A DNA stretch of 56,088 bases, taken from contig NZ_LKEU01000026.1 in the NCBI RefSeq assembly GCF_001766835.1, forward strand, positions 1-56,088. The letters run 5' to 3'. A program made the translations under genes and the position numbers. Positions within the stretch are counted from its first letter, which is position 1; the number at the start of each line of letters is the position of its first letter. The notes below the pieces were generated by a model. The model was given only the letters and a program-made list of their open reading frames with translations. It ran no database searches and was not told the DNA's origin. Shown here piece after piece: positions 1 to 7,894 of the stretch. The stretch comes from Acetobacterium wieringae. Lineage in GTDB: Bacteria; Bacillota; Clostridia; Eubacteriales; Eubacteriaceae.

Positions 1-14
1 CAAACTCTCAATAA
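1..14 (-). rRNA. rrs: 16S rRNA, first ~14 nt only (runs off the left edge)
   Basis: Read on the minus strand, the first bases give TTGAGAGTTTG, the conserved 5' start of bacterial 16S rRNA. The 5' boundary near position 14 is set by comparison with the E. coli 16S start and is approximate. The gene is transcribed leftward out of the window from the two tandem promoters at 248-276 and 353-381. Confidence 0.85.
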
Positions 15-247
15 AAAGTTTGTATTTAAAGCCGTTAGGCTTTTAAATGCTGTCTCATTTTGAATAAAGCGTATTTTATACTCTACCGAGTTAATGTTTT
101 ATAGAGTTCATCTCTCTGTTTCTATTTAGCCGCATTCACCCTCGCGGATGTTTTGGCTGTTTTACAGGTTTTATGGTACTATTCTCTTTTCTATGACCGT
201 TGCCGCTCCGTCGTTTTTTCAGTGTTTCCGACTGAAGAAGCTTTTCT
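15..247 (-). other. rRNA operon leader (external transcribed spacer)
   Basis: About 230 bp separate the proximal rRNA promoter from the 16S start. No convincing reading frame on either strand is seen here. The position fits the transcribed leader of the rRNA operon, which normally carries antitermination and RNase III signals. I could not identify a clear boxA. Confidence 0.7.
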
Positions 248-276
248 ATTATATCGTCGTTTCTTGTGATTGTCAA
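248..276 (-). promoter_or_regulatory. rRNA operon promoter, proximal
   Basis: The minus strand carries a perfect TTGACA (271-276) and a perfect TATAAT (248-253) with a 17-bp spacer. It is the consensus sigma-A promoter and is placed about 235 bp before 16S, typical of an rRNA operon. Confidence 0.9.
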
Positions 277-352
277 GCTGTTTTTTGAAATTCTTTTAAG
301 TTCATTTCAATGTTTCAGCTGTGTCCGCTGCCTCACTCGAGACAACTTCATT

Positions 353-381
353 AGTATACGCTCTTTTCACCATCCTGTCAA
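353..381 (-). promoter_or_regulatory. rRNA operon promoter, distal
   Basis: A second promoter lies about 105 bp further upstream on the minus strand: TTGACA (376-381), 17-bp spacer, TATACT (353-358). Tandem strong promoters are characteristic of rRNA operons in Firmicutes. Confidence 0.85.
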
Positions 382-458
382 CTGGTTTTTGAAAGTTTTT
401 TCATTTCTTTTTGACACTACCGCATCGTGTTCATTCTGCGCTTGCATTCCCAATTAAT

Positions 459-495
459 AAAAACACATCCCCTAGAGTTGGGGACGTGTTTTTAT
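459..495 (-). terminator. Intrinsic terminator of the pirin gene
   Basis: An inverted repeat (AAAACACATCCCC / GGGGACGTGTTTT, one mismatch) overlaps the pirin stop codon. On the minus strand it is followed by TTTTTATT. It insulates pirin from the rRNA promoters 80 bp downstream. Confidence 0.8.
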
Positions 496-1314
496 AAAAC
501 TGCCATCTTCCAAATCGGCAAAGGCTTGTTTTAATTCTTCTTCGGTATTCATCACGATGGGACCGCCCCAGGCTACTGGTTCATTTAGCGGCGGTGCCGA
601 AAATACTGCGAAACGAAGGGGCTTGTCATCGGCTGTTATTTCAATATATTCGCCCTCGCTAAACAACAGCGCCGATTTCTCTTTATATAAGGTTCCTGCC
701 ACCAAACCTTGTCCTTCAATTAAAAACGCGAATGCGGTTTCACCTTTGGGCGTTGGAATCCTAACTGATTTTTCCGGCTCAACGACCACATCTAAAATCA
801 TCGCCTGGATGTGATGGGGTTCTGCACCTTTTACACCTTCGTAGATTCCAGAGATAACCCCAACATTAAAACCATCCCCTTTATACAGAGGAATATTTTC
901 TTTTCTGATTTCAAAATACTTGGGCTCCGTCATTTTTTCGGATCTGGGCAGATTCAACCATAACTGGAAGCCCAGCATTCTTTCACAAGCTTGAGGCATT
1001 TCCTGGTGGAGAATCCCGCTACCCCCGGTCATCCATTGCGAGCAGCCAGATTCGATGGCACCCTTGTTTCCCAGGCTGTCCTGATGTTCGATCAACCCTT
1101 CGACCAGATAGGTGACCGTTTCAATACCCCGGTGAGGGTGCATTGGAAAACCTTTGATGTAATCTGAAGGATTTTTCGAATCAAAGGAATCCAGCATCAG
1201 GAAGGGGTCAAATGCTTTTACGGTTGAATGGGACAAGACCCTCGTCAGATGAACTCCGGCCCCATCCACTGCACTTATACCCTGAACGACTTGCATGACT
1301 TTTCTTTCTTTCAT
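472..1314 (-). CDS. Pirin family protein
   Basis: The 280-aa product matches the pirin cupin family, with the N-terminal cupin motif FPMHPHRGIETVTYLVEG and the downstream SGSGILHQEMP-like segment (here TGGSGILHQEMP). Pirins are bicupin, metal-binding cytosolic proteins; some are quercetin dioxygenases and others act in stress or regulation, so substrate is not assignable. The open frame continues upstream to 1473, but the ATG at 1314 is chosen because AGAAGG lies 7 nt before it and family similarity begins there; the longer extension is lysine-rich and overlaps a palindromic element. It is a single-gene unit ending in its own terminator. Confidence 0.88.
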   Translation of the reverse strand: MKERKVMQVVQGISAVDGAGVHLTRVLSHSTVKAFDPFLMLDSFDSKNPSDYIKGFPMHPHRGIETVTYLVEGLIEHQDSLGNKGAIESGCSQWMTGGSGILHQEMPQACERMLGFQLWLNLPRSEKMTEPKYFEIRKENIPLYKGDGFNVGVISGIYEGVKGAEPHHIQAMILDVVVEPEKSVRIPTPKGETAFAFLIEGQGLVAGTLYKEKSALLFSEGEYIEITADDKPLRFAVFSAPPLNEPVAWGGPIVMNTEEELKQAFADLEDGSFIKTRPQL

Positions 1315-1441
1315 ATGAACGCCTTCTTTCTTCTTCTTTTTTGAACTTATGATTAGGATTATACCGTATGCAGCTTTATTTAAACCTGTTTGGGAAATAA
1401 TTATTTGTCGCCAGATGGCTGCTCTTAACATTACTGCCACT

Positions 1442-1585
1442 AAATGAAGCCGTGCAACTCCGTCGCAGCTCACGCTGCGCCTCCGTTAGGGGCTTCGCCC
1501 CATAAAAAAATAGATATATAACCATTGATTTTTAAGTAAACTTAAATCAATGATTATATATCTATTTTTTTGCACGGCTTCATTT
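1442..1585. repeat. 144-bp palindromic element with 15-bp perfect terminal inverted repeats
   Basis: The ends AAATGAAGCCGTGCA (1442-1456) and TGCACGGCTTCATTT (1571-1585) are perfect inverted repeats. Inside lie two small GC-rich hairpins (CGCAGC/GCTGCG and GGGG-CTTCG-CCCC) on one side, and a long AT-rich inverted repeat (about 1504-1536 against 1541-1570) forming the centre. No protein is encoded. It fills most of the gap between 5S rRNA and pirin, and could be a MITE-like or REP-like repeat; no transposase or target duplication was identified. Confidence 0.6.
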
Positions 1586-1724
1586 TAAATGATCGTAGTT
1601 TCCTCGGGTTTGTTTAATCCTTATCGGATCAAACCCTCGTCAACTGCGTTCTTTTTTGCACCTTTGCTTCGCTCTGCTCAGCTGCATACCAAATTTTTAC
1701 AAAATTTGGGCAAAAAATTCAAAA
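1586..1724. other. 5S-pirin spacer with two inverted repeats
   Basis: Downstream of 5S on the minus strand there is a 9-bp inverted repeat, CCAAATTTT/AAAATTTGG (1689-1709), that may end the 5S transcript although it is not followed by a T-run on that strand. A second repeat, GGGTTTG/CAAACCC, lies near 1605-1640. No gene is seen. Confidence 0.4.
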
Positions 1725-1842
1725 GTCCCGCAACGTCCTATCCTCCCAGGCAGTTACCCACCAAGTACTTTCGGCGCTGGAAGACTTTACTTCTGTGTTC
1801 GGTATGGGAACAGGTGTGGCCCTTCCGCCATCGTTACGATAC
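1725..1842 (-). rRNA. rrf: 5S ribosomal RNA, free-standing
   Basis: The minus strand shows the diagnostic 5S segments CCCATACCGAACACAGAAG and GGTAACTGCCTGGGAG. The ends were set by pairing the 5' GTATCGTAAC with the 3' GTTGCGGGAC (nine of ten positions pair, helix I), giving 118 nt, the usual length. No 16S or 23S precedes it: a protein gene ends 49 bp upstream. It therefore is not the tail of an rRNA operon in this window. Confidence 0.93.
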
Positions 1843-1848
1843 TATATC

Positions 1849-1877
1849 AGTTTACATCATGTATCATGGTTTGTCAA
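1849..1877 (-). promoter_or_regulatory. Dedicated promoter of the free-standing 5S gene
   Basis: The minus strand has TTGACA (1872-1877), a 17-bp spacer and TAAACT (1849-1854). The expected start point, about 7 nt beyond the -10 box, coincides with the deduced 5' end of 5S at 1842. This suggests the RNA is made almost mature at its 5' end. Confidence 0.75.
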
Positions 1878-1891
1878 GCCCTTTTTAAATT

Positions 1892-2692
1892 TTAATCTTC
1901 CATCAATTCCTGGATCAACATTTGCGCTTTTACAACACTCTTTTCCACCTCATAGGAAGTGTCAGCTCTAAAAATACACTGCGTTAGCCCCGAATCATTC
2001 TGATAGGTAACCACCAGTTTGTTTTTCGATGCTTTTTCATGATCCGTTTTATCTTTTTTGAGTTCATCTTTGAAGCAGGTCTCCCGCCAGGCCTGATTTT
2101 TTACAATATCCCATGTCGAAGCAATGGTGACGGATTTTATCTCCAAAAACGGAATACTAAATTTGGGACCCATTACGGCAAAGTCAATGCCAGCTTGGTG
2201 AATTTCAAGGGTTCCTTTCAGAGGCTTTTCAAATTCCTGGTAGCCCCCCAGATAACTGGCCATCATCGACATTTTTAAAGCTGTGGCGTTTTTATCCCAG
2301 AAAAAAAGCTTGCTTTTCGGTTTGGAGCGCTGATCGTTTCTGGTGCTATCCGGCTTCCGATGCTGATTCGCTATGTTCTCTTCATTAAGATAGCCGAACA
2401 TGGAGTTGATATTTTTTTTATTTGCACCACGATCATTCATCACCACATTTGAAATCAGTTCTGACCGGACGCACACTTCGGTCATCTGGTCACCCGCCGA
2501 TTGCAGCTTAATGGTAATCCGCTGGCCATTGGCAGCAAAAACGATTTTTGTGTGGAGAACAAGCAGGCTTTCTTCTTTGTCTACGATATGGTTCTTCAAT
2601 TCATATTTACCGGTGTCAAAAGCTAACAAACGCTCTTCACACTGGTCTTTAGATTGCTCAATGATTCGGGTTTCTTCACTGTGTTTTCCCAT
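1892..2692 (-). CDS. Hypothetical protein with a PH/GRAM-like C-terminal region
   Basis: A 266-aa soluble protein that I do not recognise as a named family. The middle (about residues 105-130) is polar and low in hydrophobics, suggesting a linker between two folded halves. The C-terminal half (about 160-266) has a beta-rich pattern ending in a helix (GTLEIHQAGIDF, KFSIPFLEIKSVTI, then a final amphipathic helix) that resembles bacterial PH-like or GRAM domains. There is no signal peptide or membrane segment. The start ATG at 2692 has GGGAGAGAG just upstream. It ends only 15 bp before the 5S promoter, so any readthrough would enter 5S. Confidence 0.6.
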   Translation of the reverse strand: MGKHSEETRIIEQSKDQCEERLLAFDTGKYELKNHIVDKEESLLVLHTKIVFAANGQRITIKLQSAGDQMTEVCVRSELISNVVMNDRGANKKNINSMFGYLNEENIANQHRKPDSTRNDQRSKPKSKLFFWDKNATALKMSMMASYLGGYQEFEKPLKGTLEIHQAGIDFAVMGPKFSIPFLEIKSVTIASTWDIVKNQAWRETCFKDELKKDKTDHEKASKNKLVVTYQNDSGLTQCIFRADTSYEVEKSVVKAQMLIQELMED

Positions 2693-2750
2693 AAAGTCTC
2701 TCTCCCATCATCATATTCCAGATTCTGCTTTGTTGTGTCATTTTTAGTAT

Positions 2751-3503
2751 TTATTTGCCGATGATTTTTTCCAGCAGGTCGATGAGCTTTTCTTCACAGC
2801 TTCCAATTGTAAACGGATCTGTTTTTAAAAAATCAAAATACGTTTTTGAACGGGCCACGGTAATCATCTGAGCCTGTTTGACCAGATCTGCAAAAATGCG
2901 GTTTTGATTAAGATCCAGCTCAAAATTTTCCGGACTCAAAAAATAGTCCAGATCAATATCAAGAATCAACGCCTCGTTACTGATTTTTTTAAGCGGCAGT
3001 CCAATATTTTTAAACATGTCATCTTTAAGGCTCCCAAACTGGTTTTCCGGAACCAGATAGTGATGTCCCTGTGAATAAACATGTTTTTCCATACAATTGA
3101 TCATATGGTAATTGCTCAGATAGCCCAATTCCATGGCTGTATTGATATGCTCATCATTACGCATCTGATCCATCGTCATTTCGACACTGTTTAAATTAAG
3201 CGGCTCCAGGGCAGACAACATTCTATTCTGAAATTTTTTCACCAGCTCGGTTTCCCGCTCGGGATCAATGGCCATGGCTTTTTGATAAGCCCATAGCCAA
3301 AACGGCGGGTTGGTATCGGGATGATAATCAATACTAACCAGAACCAGCGGCTGTTTTTGGATTTGAAATAAACGCCCCCAGATCAGCAGCACATATTGAT
3401 GGTCATCCACCACCCAAATCTCTTTGCCGCCGATGTTCAGGCCCCGGGGCTTTAAATTGCAGTGACTTGTATCAACAGCGTTTTCTGTCCCGTCGCTAAT
3501 CAT
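2751..3503 (-). CDS. UPF0489 family protein
   Basis: A protein of about 250 aa with the UPF0489 signature: an early WVVDDHQYVLLIWG segment, the motif IDYHPDTNPPFW and a later LILDIDLDYF motif. The spaced Asp/His residues are reminiscent of arginase/deacetylase-like metal sites, but no activity is established. The start is uncertain: the frame is open to 3605, overlapping the upstream radical SAM gene, but ATG at 3503, 7 nt after that gene's stop, gives a compact, translationally coupled arrangement. Pairing with the radical SAM gene suggests a shared function. Confidence 0.72.
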   Translation of the reverse strand: MISDGTENAVDTSHCNLKPRGLNIGGKEIWVVDDHQYVLLIWGRLFQIQKQPLVLVSIDYHPDTNPPFWLWAYQKAMAIDPERETELVKKFQNRMLSALEPLNLNSVEMTMDQMRNDEHINTAMELGYLSNYHMINCMEKHVYSQGHHYLVPENQFGSLKDDMFKNIGLPLKKISNEALILDIDLDYFLSPENFELDLNQNRIFADLVKQAQMITVARSKTYFDFLKTDPFTIGSCEEKLIDLLEKIIGK

Positions 3504-3510
3504 CTCGTCA

Positions 3511-4104
3511 TTAGTCAATATAGGAACGGATTCGCAATTCTGCCCCAACCGACTGACTAATCCGACGACATGCTTCCTGATCCTCGATCGGAAGGATATC
3601 GACAATGGTTAACACCACCTTGGTATATCTTCCTGCTAGTCGCGCAAACTCCAACAATTCTTCATAGGCATCTTCAAAAACCGGACGGCATAATTCATCA
3701 TATTCTTTTTTATTCTTTGCATTTAAGCTGATCGATACCACGTCAATTGCATCCTTTAAAAGCGGTGTCATATCTTTTTTATAGATCAGGTTTCCATGGC
3801 CATTGGTATTGAGTCGAATAGGAATGGAATGAACCTTTTTCACTTCCTTGGCGATGGCACAAATTTCATCGAGACGATAGGTTGGCTCACCATATCCACA
3901 AAAAACCAGCTCATCATATTGATCCAGATCCCGCCTTAAGATATCTGCTTGTATTTCTTCTTGCGTCGGTTCGATCTCCAACCAGAGATCATCAACGCCA
4001 TTAATTGTCGGTTCATCTTTTCTTACGCAAAACGTACAGGCATTGCTACATCGATTCGTTATGTTCACATATAAAGATTTCCCTAATTCATAGGTAATCG
4101 TCAT
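3511..4104 (-). CDS. Radical SAM protein, TatD-linked type
   Basis: A 197-aa radical SAM enzyme with the cluster motif CSNACTFC (CX3CX2C) near residues 20-27, then VFCGYGEPTYR (the GGEP-like SAM-binding segment) and SISLNAKNKKEYDEL. The short length and the sequence NITNRCSNACTFCVR resemble the small TatD-linked radical SAM family (TIGR04038 type), although no tatD is next to it here. The start ATG at 4104 is preceded by GGAGG at an 8-nt spacing; the longer open frame to 4146 lacks this. It shares a transcript with the UPF0489 gene. Confidence 0.82.
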   Translation of the reverse strand: MTITYELGKSLYVNITNRCSNACTFCVRKDEPTINGVDDLWLEIEPTQEEIQADILRRDLDQYDELVFCGYGEPTYRLDEICAIAKEVKKVHSIPIRLNTNGHGNLIYKKDMTPLLKDAIDVVSISLNAKNKKEYDELCRPVFEDAYEELLEFARLAGRYTKVVLTIVDILPIEDQEACRRISQSVGAELRIRSYID

Positions 4105-4383
4105 TTTATTTTCCTCCAGAGATTTGTATATCTTTCGTTTTCGCACGTATCCATCCTCGTCATAAACACCTATGGGACGTTGGAATCGGTGGGTAAATTA
4201 TTTTTCCACATATTGCTTTCAAACAAATCTTATAAAAAGTTATCAACATTTTACCATATTTAACCATGATGTCACGTAAAAACATGATTTTCTATGAATA
4301 TCTCTAATTATTCCTCTTGTCATTGGGAAATATTTAAGATTTCCTGATGTTTATACAACCCCAAACTACTTTTCTTACTCAGT
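4105..4383. other. Intergenic region, nothing recognised
   Basis: The 350-bp gap upstream of the radical SAM gene is AT-rich and presumably holds its promoter, but no clear -35/-10 pair, riboswitch or gene was found. Its right end (4384-4426) contains the terminator of the zinc-ribbon gene. Confidence 0.4.
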
Positions 4384-4426
4384 AAAAAAGCACATTTTCC
4401 AATCAACATAATTGGTAAACATGCTT
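4384..4426 (-). terminator. Terminator after the zinc-ribbon gene
   Basis: On the minus strand AAGCA and CCAAT pair with ATTGG and TGCTT, followed by TTTTTT. It lies 30 bp downstream of the zinc-ribbon stop codon. Confidence 0.65.
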
Positions 4427-4455
4427 CCTGTGCGTCTCTATTTGGTTTCGTTTCT

Positions 4456-4656
4456 TTAGAATACCGGTCCCACCAGTTTTAAGTCACAGCCTTCACATTC
4501 CCAGTCAAGCCCTAGGCCGTTCATTTTACCGCCGCATTGAGGACAAATCCCCGTACCGCTTTTGGGGTAGGTATATTCAGTCAGTTCCATTTCAACTATT
4601 TCCACCACATCAGTCTCAGGTTGTTTTCTAAATTTCTCAATGGTTTTTCGTGACAT
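4456..4656 (-). CDS. Small zinc-ribbon protein
   Basis: A 66-aa protein with one C-terminal zinc ribbon: CPQCGG near residues 38-43 and CEGC near 53-56, four cysteines in a CX2C...CX2C arrangement. The N-terminal half is charged and has no recognised domain. The start ATG is preceded by AAAGGAG at a good distance. Function is unknown; such small ribbons can bind nucleic acids or partner proteins. It is followed by its own terminator. Confidence 0.7.
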   Translation of the reverse strand: MSRKTIEKFRKQPETDVVEIVEMELTEYTYPKSGTGICPQCGGKMNGLGLDWECEGCDLKLVGPVF

Positions 4657-4761
4657 TTAACTTTCTCCTTTGTATTCGATTAATAATCCTTTTTTCATTA
4701 TAGACCATCCCTGCTGCCCTTACAAATGATTTATAGGAAAAAATAACGGCCACTTTAAGGA

Positions 4762-5133
4762 TTAATCCCGCTTATCGGTTAATAATACCGTTTGCCATTG
4801 TTCTTCTTTGAAGCCGATCAGGACGGCATCGGCCAAAATAACCAATGGTCGCTTGACCAGCATCCCATTAGTAGCCAGTACTTCAGCCATCTGATCGGGC
4901 GTCATGGTTTTCACCTTGTCCTTTAAGCCCAGTTCCCGATAAACCAGGCCACTGGTATTAAAAAACTTTTTGGCATCACCCGGATATAACTTCATCCATG
5001 CCAGCAGTTCATCTTTTCGGGGATGTTCCTCGACAATGTGCCGCTCTTCCACATCAATCCGATTTTCGGCCAGAAACTTTTTTGCCTTCTGGCAGGTTGA
5101 ACATTTAGGATAGCATAAAAATAGTGGTTTCAT
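4762..5133 (-). CDS. ArsC/Spx/MgsR family thioredoxin-fold protein
   Basis: A 123-aa protein of the arsenate reductase/Spx family. The motif PKCSTCQKA gives a redox CXXC pair near residues 11-14, followed by helix AKKFLAEN and the family segment KKFFNTSGLVYRELGL. The C-terminal part MLVKRPLVI carries the conserved arginine-proline. Members reduce arsenate with glutaredoxin/thioredoxin or act as RNA polymerase-binding stress regulators; the CXXC form is common in the YffB/Spx-like branch and does not prove arsenate reduction. The second ATG (5133) is preferred since GGAG lies 7 nt upstream. It follows the sulfotransferase-like gene by about 25 bp and is probably cotranscribed. Confidence 0.85.
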   Translation of the reverse strand: MKPLFLCYPKCSTCQKAKKFLAENRIDVEERHIVEEHPRKDELLAWMKLYPGDAKKFFNTSGLVYRELGLKDKVKTMTPDQMAEVLATNGMLVKRPLVILADAVLIGFKEEQWQTVLLTDKRD

Positions 5134-5159
5134 CATTGATCTCCGTTCTTATCAACTGT

Positions 5160-6644
5160 CTATTTAAACTTCTGCACCCGGTCATTGGCAACACCATTCG
5201 GCAAGGTAACTTCCAGCAGTTTTTTACCGGTGTTGAAGTCTATTTCCGAAATCGCCACGTTACCATCTTTGAGCAACCCCCATCCGATGGTGTATACTTC
5301 AATATTATCACCAATTTTTTGAGCACTACCATAAGCAAGGGTCGTTTTTCCTGGTATCTTGTATTCCTGATAGCTCAAAATCTTCTTGTTGACTTCATCC
5401 AGTTTTATTTTGAGCACTCTCGTTTGACCCGTACTTGTCGCATTGTCAAACACTGTTAATTCATCTTCGGCGGTGATGGCGATATCCGTTTGACCCGATG
5501 TTTTTTGTTCCGGCGACATCCCAAATTCATCACCATTTCCCGATAACTTCCAGATTACATCCCGGGTTTCCCGATCAATTTTCATGATGGTGTTCATGTT
5601 TCCAAAAGAAACAATCAGATTGTTATCCGCCGGATCTATAATCATCCGATTGAACCCGGCATAATCCGGACTCTGGCTGGTGGTATTGCTGTAATCATGG
5701 TCGTTGACACTAAGACCATAAAATTCCGGATGGGAATCCGTGGTAAACTCAAAAACGACCTGATTATCTTTGACTTCCTGAATCAGATTTCGCACTACCT
5801 TTGATCCCATGGTATTGGCACCCAGACCATCTGGCACATTTTGAACCAATACTAATTGAGATGCTTCCACAATATAATGGTTATCCGCAATCAGAATAAA
5901 ATCCCGACCATCCACCGGGTCGCCTTCATTTGTCAATTCACTTTGAGCCAGGGTAATGGTGTCAATTTCCTGATAGCGATCATCCAGGATCACCCGTTCT
6001 CCCACCGCATAACCGATTCCATTGCTGTCACCATATACCCGTTGGTAGCTGTAGCGAATGGTACCATTTTCCAAAACATGTTTCTTGAAATCCCGATAGG
6101 ATTCACCCTTAGCTTGCTCCGGGGATTTGGCGATGTAAAAAACCACCTCACCCTTTTCATTCAGTTCGTATAGCGCTGCCCCCCCGGTTGCGACCGCAGC
6201 AAAGTAATTTCCCTCATAACTACTTGTTCCGGCGGGAATAATTTCGGGTAGCTGGGATGACAGGGTTCTTAAATAAATCACCCGCTCGTCCTTTTCATTG
6301 CCCACCTGAATCTTGATGAGGTCGCCTGAAGAAAGCTGATCCAATTTTAAATCCATGGTTGTGCCCGCACCGATGCCCTTTCCGTCTATTTTAACGGTGG
6401 CACCTACCTCGTTGATTAATTTTATTTTATTTTCAGTGACACTACTTAAGCTGACCGCGTCGTACACTGCATCGTTTTCGGAAAGGGGCAGTTCCACATT
6501 AAAACCGTTGATTTCAAAGCTCAGCGTTTTGTCTGACATCAGAGTATTATCCCGCCCTGCGTAGGCCAGGGTAAAGCTGACTAAAATAATCAGTAGCACC
6601 GCTGCGCTTACTGATGCAATAAGAAATTTACTTGAATTATCCAT
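5160..6644 (-). CDS. Arylsulfotransferase (ASST) family protein, membrane-anchored
   Basis: A 494-aa protein with one N-terminal membrane segment (about residues 8-29) and then an extracellular beta-rich region. Residues 40-130 resemble the ASST N-terminal domain, and the rest resembles the ASST beta-propeller, for example MIIDPADNNLIVSFGNMNT followed by a MKIDRETRDVIWKLSG blade. ASST enzymes move sulfate from one aryl ester to a phenol without PAPS. I could not confirm the catalytic histidines, so it may instead be a non-catalytic propeller homologue. The uncleaved anchor and Gram-positive setting suggest it works on the outer face of the membrane. Confidence 0.72.
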   Translation of the reverse strand: MDNSSKFLIASVSAAVLLIILVSFTLAYAGRDNTLMSDKTLSFEINGFNVELPLSENDAVYDAVSLSSVTENKIKLINEVGATVKIDGKGIGAGTTMDLKLDQLSSGDLIKIQVGNEKDERVIYLRTLSSQLPEIIPAGTSSYEGNYFAAVATGGAALYELNEKGEVVFYIAKSPEQAKGESYRDFKKHVLENGTIRYSYQRVYGDSNGIGYAVGERVILDDRYQEIDTITLAQSELTNEGDPVDGRDFILIADNHYIVEASQLVLVQNVPDGLGANTMGSKVVRNLIQEVKDNQVVFEFTTDSHPEFYGLSVNDHDYSNTTSQSPDYAGFNRMIIDPADNNLIVSFGNMNTIMKIDRETRDVIWKLSGNGDEFGMSPEQKTSGQTDIAITAEDELTVFDNATSTGQTRVLKIKLDEVNKKILSYQEYKIPGKTTLAYGSAQKIGDNIEVYTIGWGLLKDGNVAISEIDFNTGKKLLEVTLPNGVANDRVQKFK

Positions 6645-6862
6645 AAATTCATCTCCTTCTGATCCCCAATCATTTCATATGCCGTTTTTGTTAAAATACG
6701 CCTTTGTATTATAAGCATGCGAATGATTCTATCACACCTATTTTAAATTTTCATGTGATCTTGTTTGACATTTTAAATAGACTCACCATCCATTCATCAG
6801 ACTATTGTAACGCATTCCCACAAAAAGGTAAAGGCCTGGTCGTTTCGTGATCGTACTGGCAT

Positions 6863-6897
6863 AAAAAATCCCCACCTTGATTAAAAGATGGGGTGAT
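6863..6897 (-). terminator. Terminator of the lipoyl gene cluster
   Basis: On the minus strand ATCACCCCA pairs with TGGGG-AT across a 14-nt loop region that extends the stem, followed by TTTTTT. It lies just after the lplA stop codon. Confidence 0.75.
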
Positions 6898-6913
6898 TGC
6901 CTTTTTAATATGG

Positions 6914-7894
6914 TCAACAAATAATATCTGCCAGCTCATCCACATTGATGTTATAAAACCCCTGCTTAATATCACCTTGTGCGATGGCTTTTTTAATGCT
7001 TTCTTTTTCATAATCAGCGCCAATCAGAGCATTACTCAGAACCGAAATGTCCATGGTTCCAAAAAAATCACCATAGATATGACAATCGGTTATCTTTCCC
7101 TTATTGACATCCAATTTAAATTCCATTTTTCCGCCATCAAATCGACCGGTCTTGGTGATGTTGAACTTCGGGGATTTGCCATAGTTCCATTCCCAGCTGG
7201 CAAACTTTTCTTTGGCAATGGCCTTGATTCGGGCCAGATCGGTATCCGTCAGTTGATAGTGTTCTTTTGATCCTTGCATAATGCTGTCGACCATCAATTT
7301 TTTGAAGGTATCCGTATCAATCGGTTTTGTTAAATGATCGGAGATATTCGTTACCCGCTCCTTCACCGACTTGATCCCTTTGGAGATAATTTTATAATCA
7401 TCTACCGTCAAACATTTGACCATCTGTTCAAAATCGGTACTGAATAGCAGTGAGCCATGATGTAGGGTATAACCATTTAACATGCACTGAGCATTGCCAG
7501 AAAACTTTTTACCCTGAATAACCAGATCGTTGCGACTATTGAATTCAGCCGGAACATCCAGTTTTTTTAAGCCCTCAATTACCGGGCTGATATATTTGCT
7601 AAAATCGATCGTGTCAGACTGACCACGGGTGATAAAACTAAACTGCCAACCTCCCATATCTGTATAAATGGTTCCGCCGCCAGTAATGCGACGCACGACC
7701 TTGATCCCATTTTCTTTGGCATAGTTCTGGTTGATTTCTTCGATGGTATTCTGGTACTTACCAACCATCAGGGTTGGTTCGGTTCGCCAGAAAATAAAAA
7801 TCTGATCCTCCGGCAGATTTTTCTCGGTAATCAGGTAATACTCCAATGCAAAATTAAAAAAAGGATCCGTGGAATCATTTTCAATATAAATCAT
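6914..7894 (-). CDS. lplA: Lipoate-protein ligase A
   Basis: A 326-aa ligase that activates lipoate (or octanoate) with ATP and attaches it to the lysine of lipoyl domains. Seen: the RRITGGGTIYTDMGG loop (family RRxxGGGxVxHD, with T in place of H), GKKFSGNAQ with the substrate-binding lysine, and a C-terminal accessory domain ending in HIYGDFFG. The frame is open to 8005, but ATG at 7894 has AAGGAAGGG upstream and fits the family N-terminus. It overlaps the end of lipA by 14 bp, indicating translational coupling. It is last in a three-gene unit with lipA and a lipoyl carrier, its probable substrate. Confidence 0.93.
   Translation of the reverse strand: MIYIENDSTDPFFNFALEYYLITEKNLPEDQIFIFWRTEPTLMVGKYQNTIEEINQNYAKENGIKVVRRITGGGTIYTDMGGWQFSFITRGQSDTIDFSKYISPVIEGLKKLDVPAEFNSRNDLVIQGKKFSGNAQCMLNGYTLHHGSLLFSTDFEQMVKCLTVDDYKIISKGIKSVKERVTNISDHLTKPIDTDTFKKLMVDSIMQGSKEHYQLTDTDLARIKAIAKEKFASWEWNYGKSPKFNITKTGRFDGGKMEFKLDVNKGKITDCHIYGDFFGTMDISVLSNALIGADYEKESIKKAIAQGDIKQGFYNINVDELADIIC

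Noticed and set aside
266..457. 63-codon frame on the plus strand
   Set aside because: It lies antisense to the tandem rRNA promoters, has no ribosome binding site and a low-complexity, Cys/Phe-rich product.
1442..1585. Insertion sequence
   Set aside because: Terminal repeats are present but there is no transposase or recognisable target duplication, so it is listed only as a palindromic repeat.
1589..1895. Two overlapping plus-strand frames of 79 and 99 codons
   Set aside because: They are antisense to 5S rRNA and its promoter, so they are chance frames.
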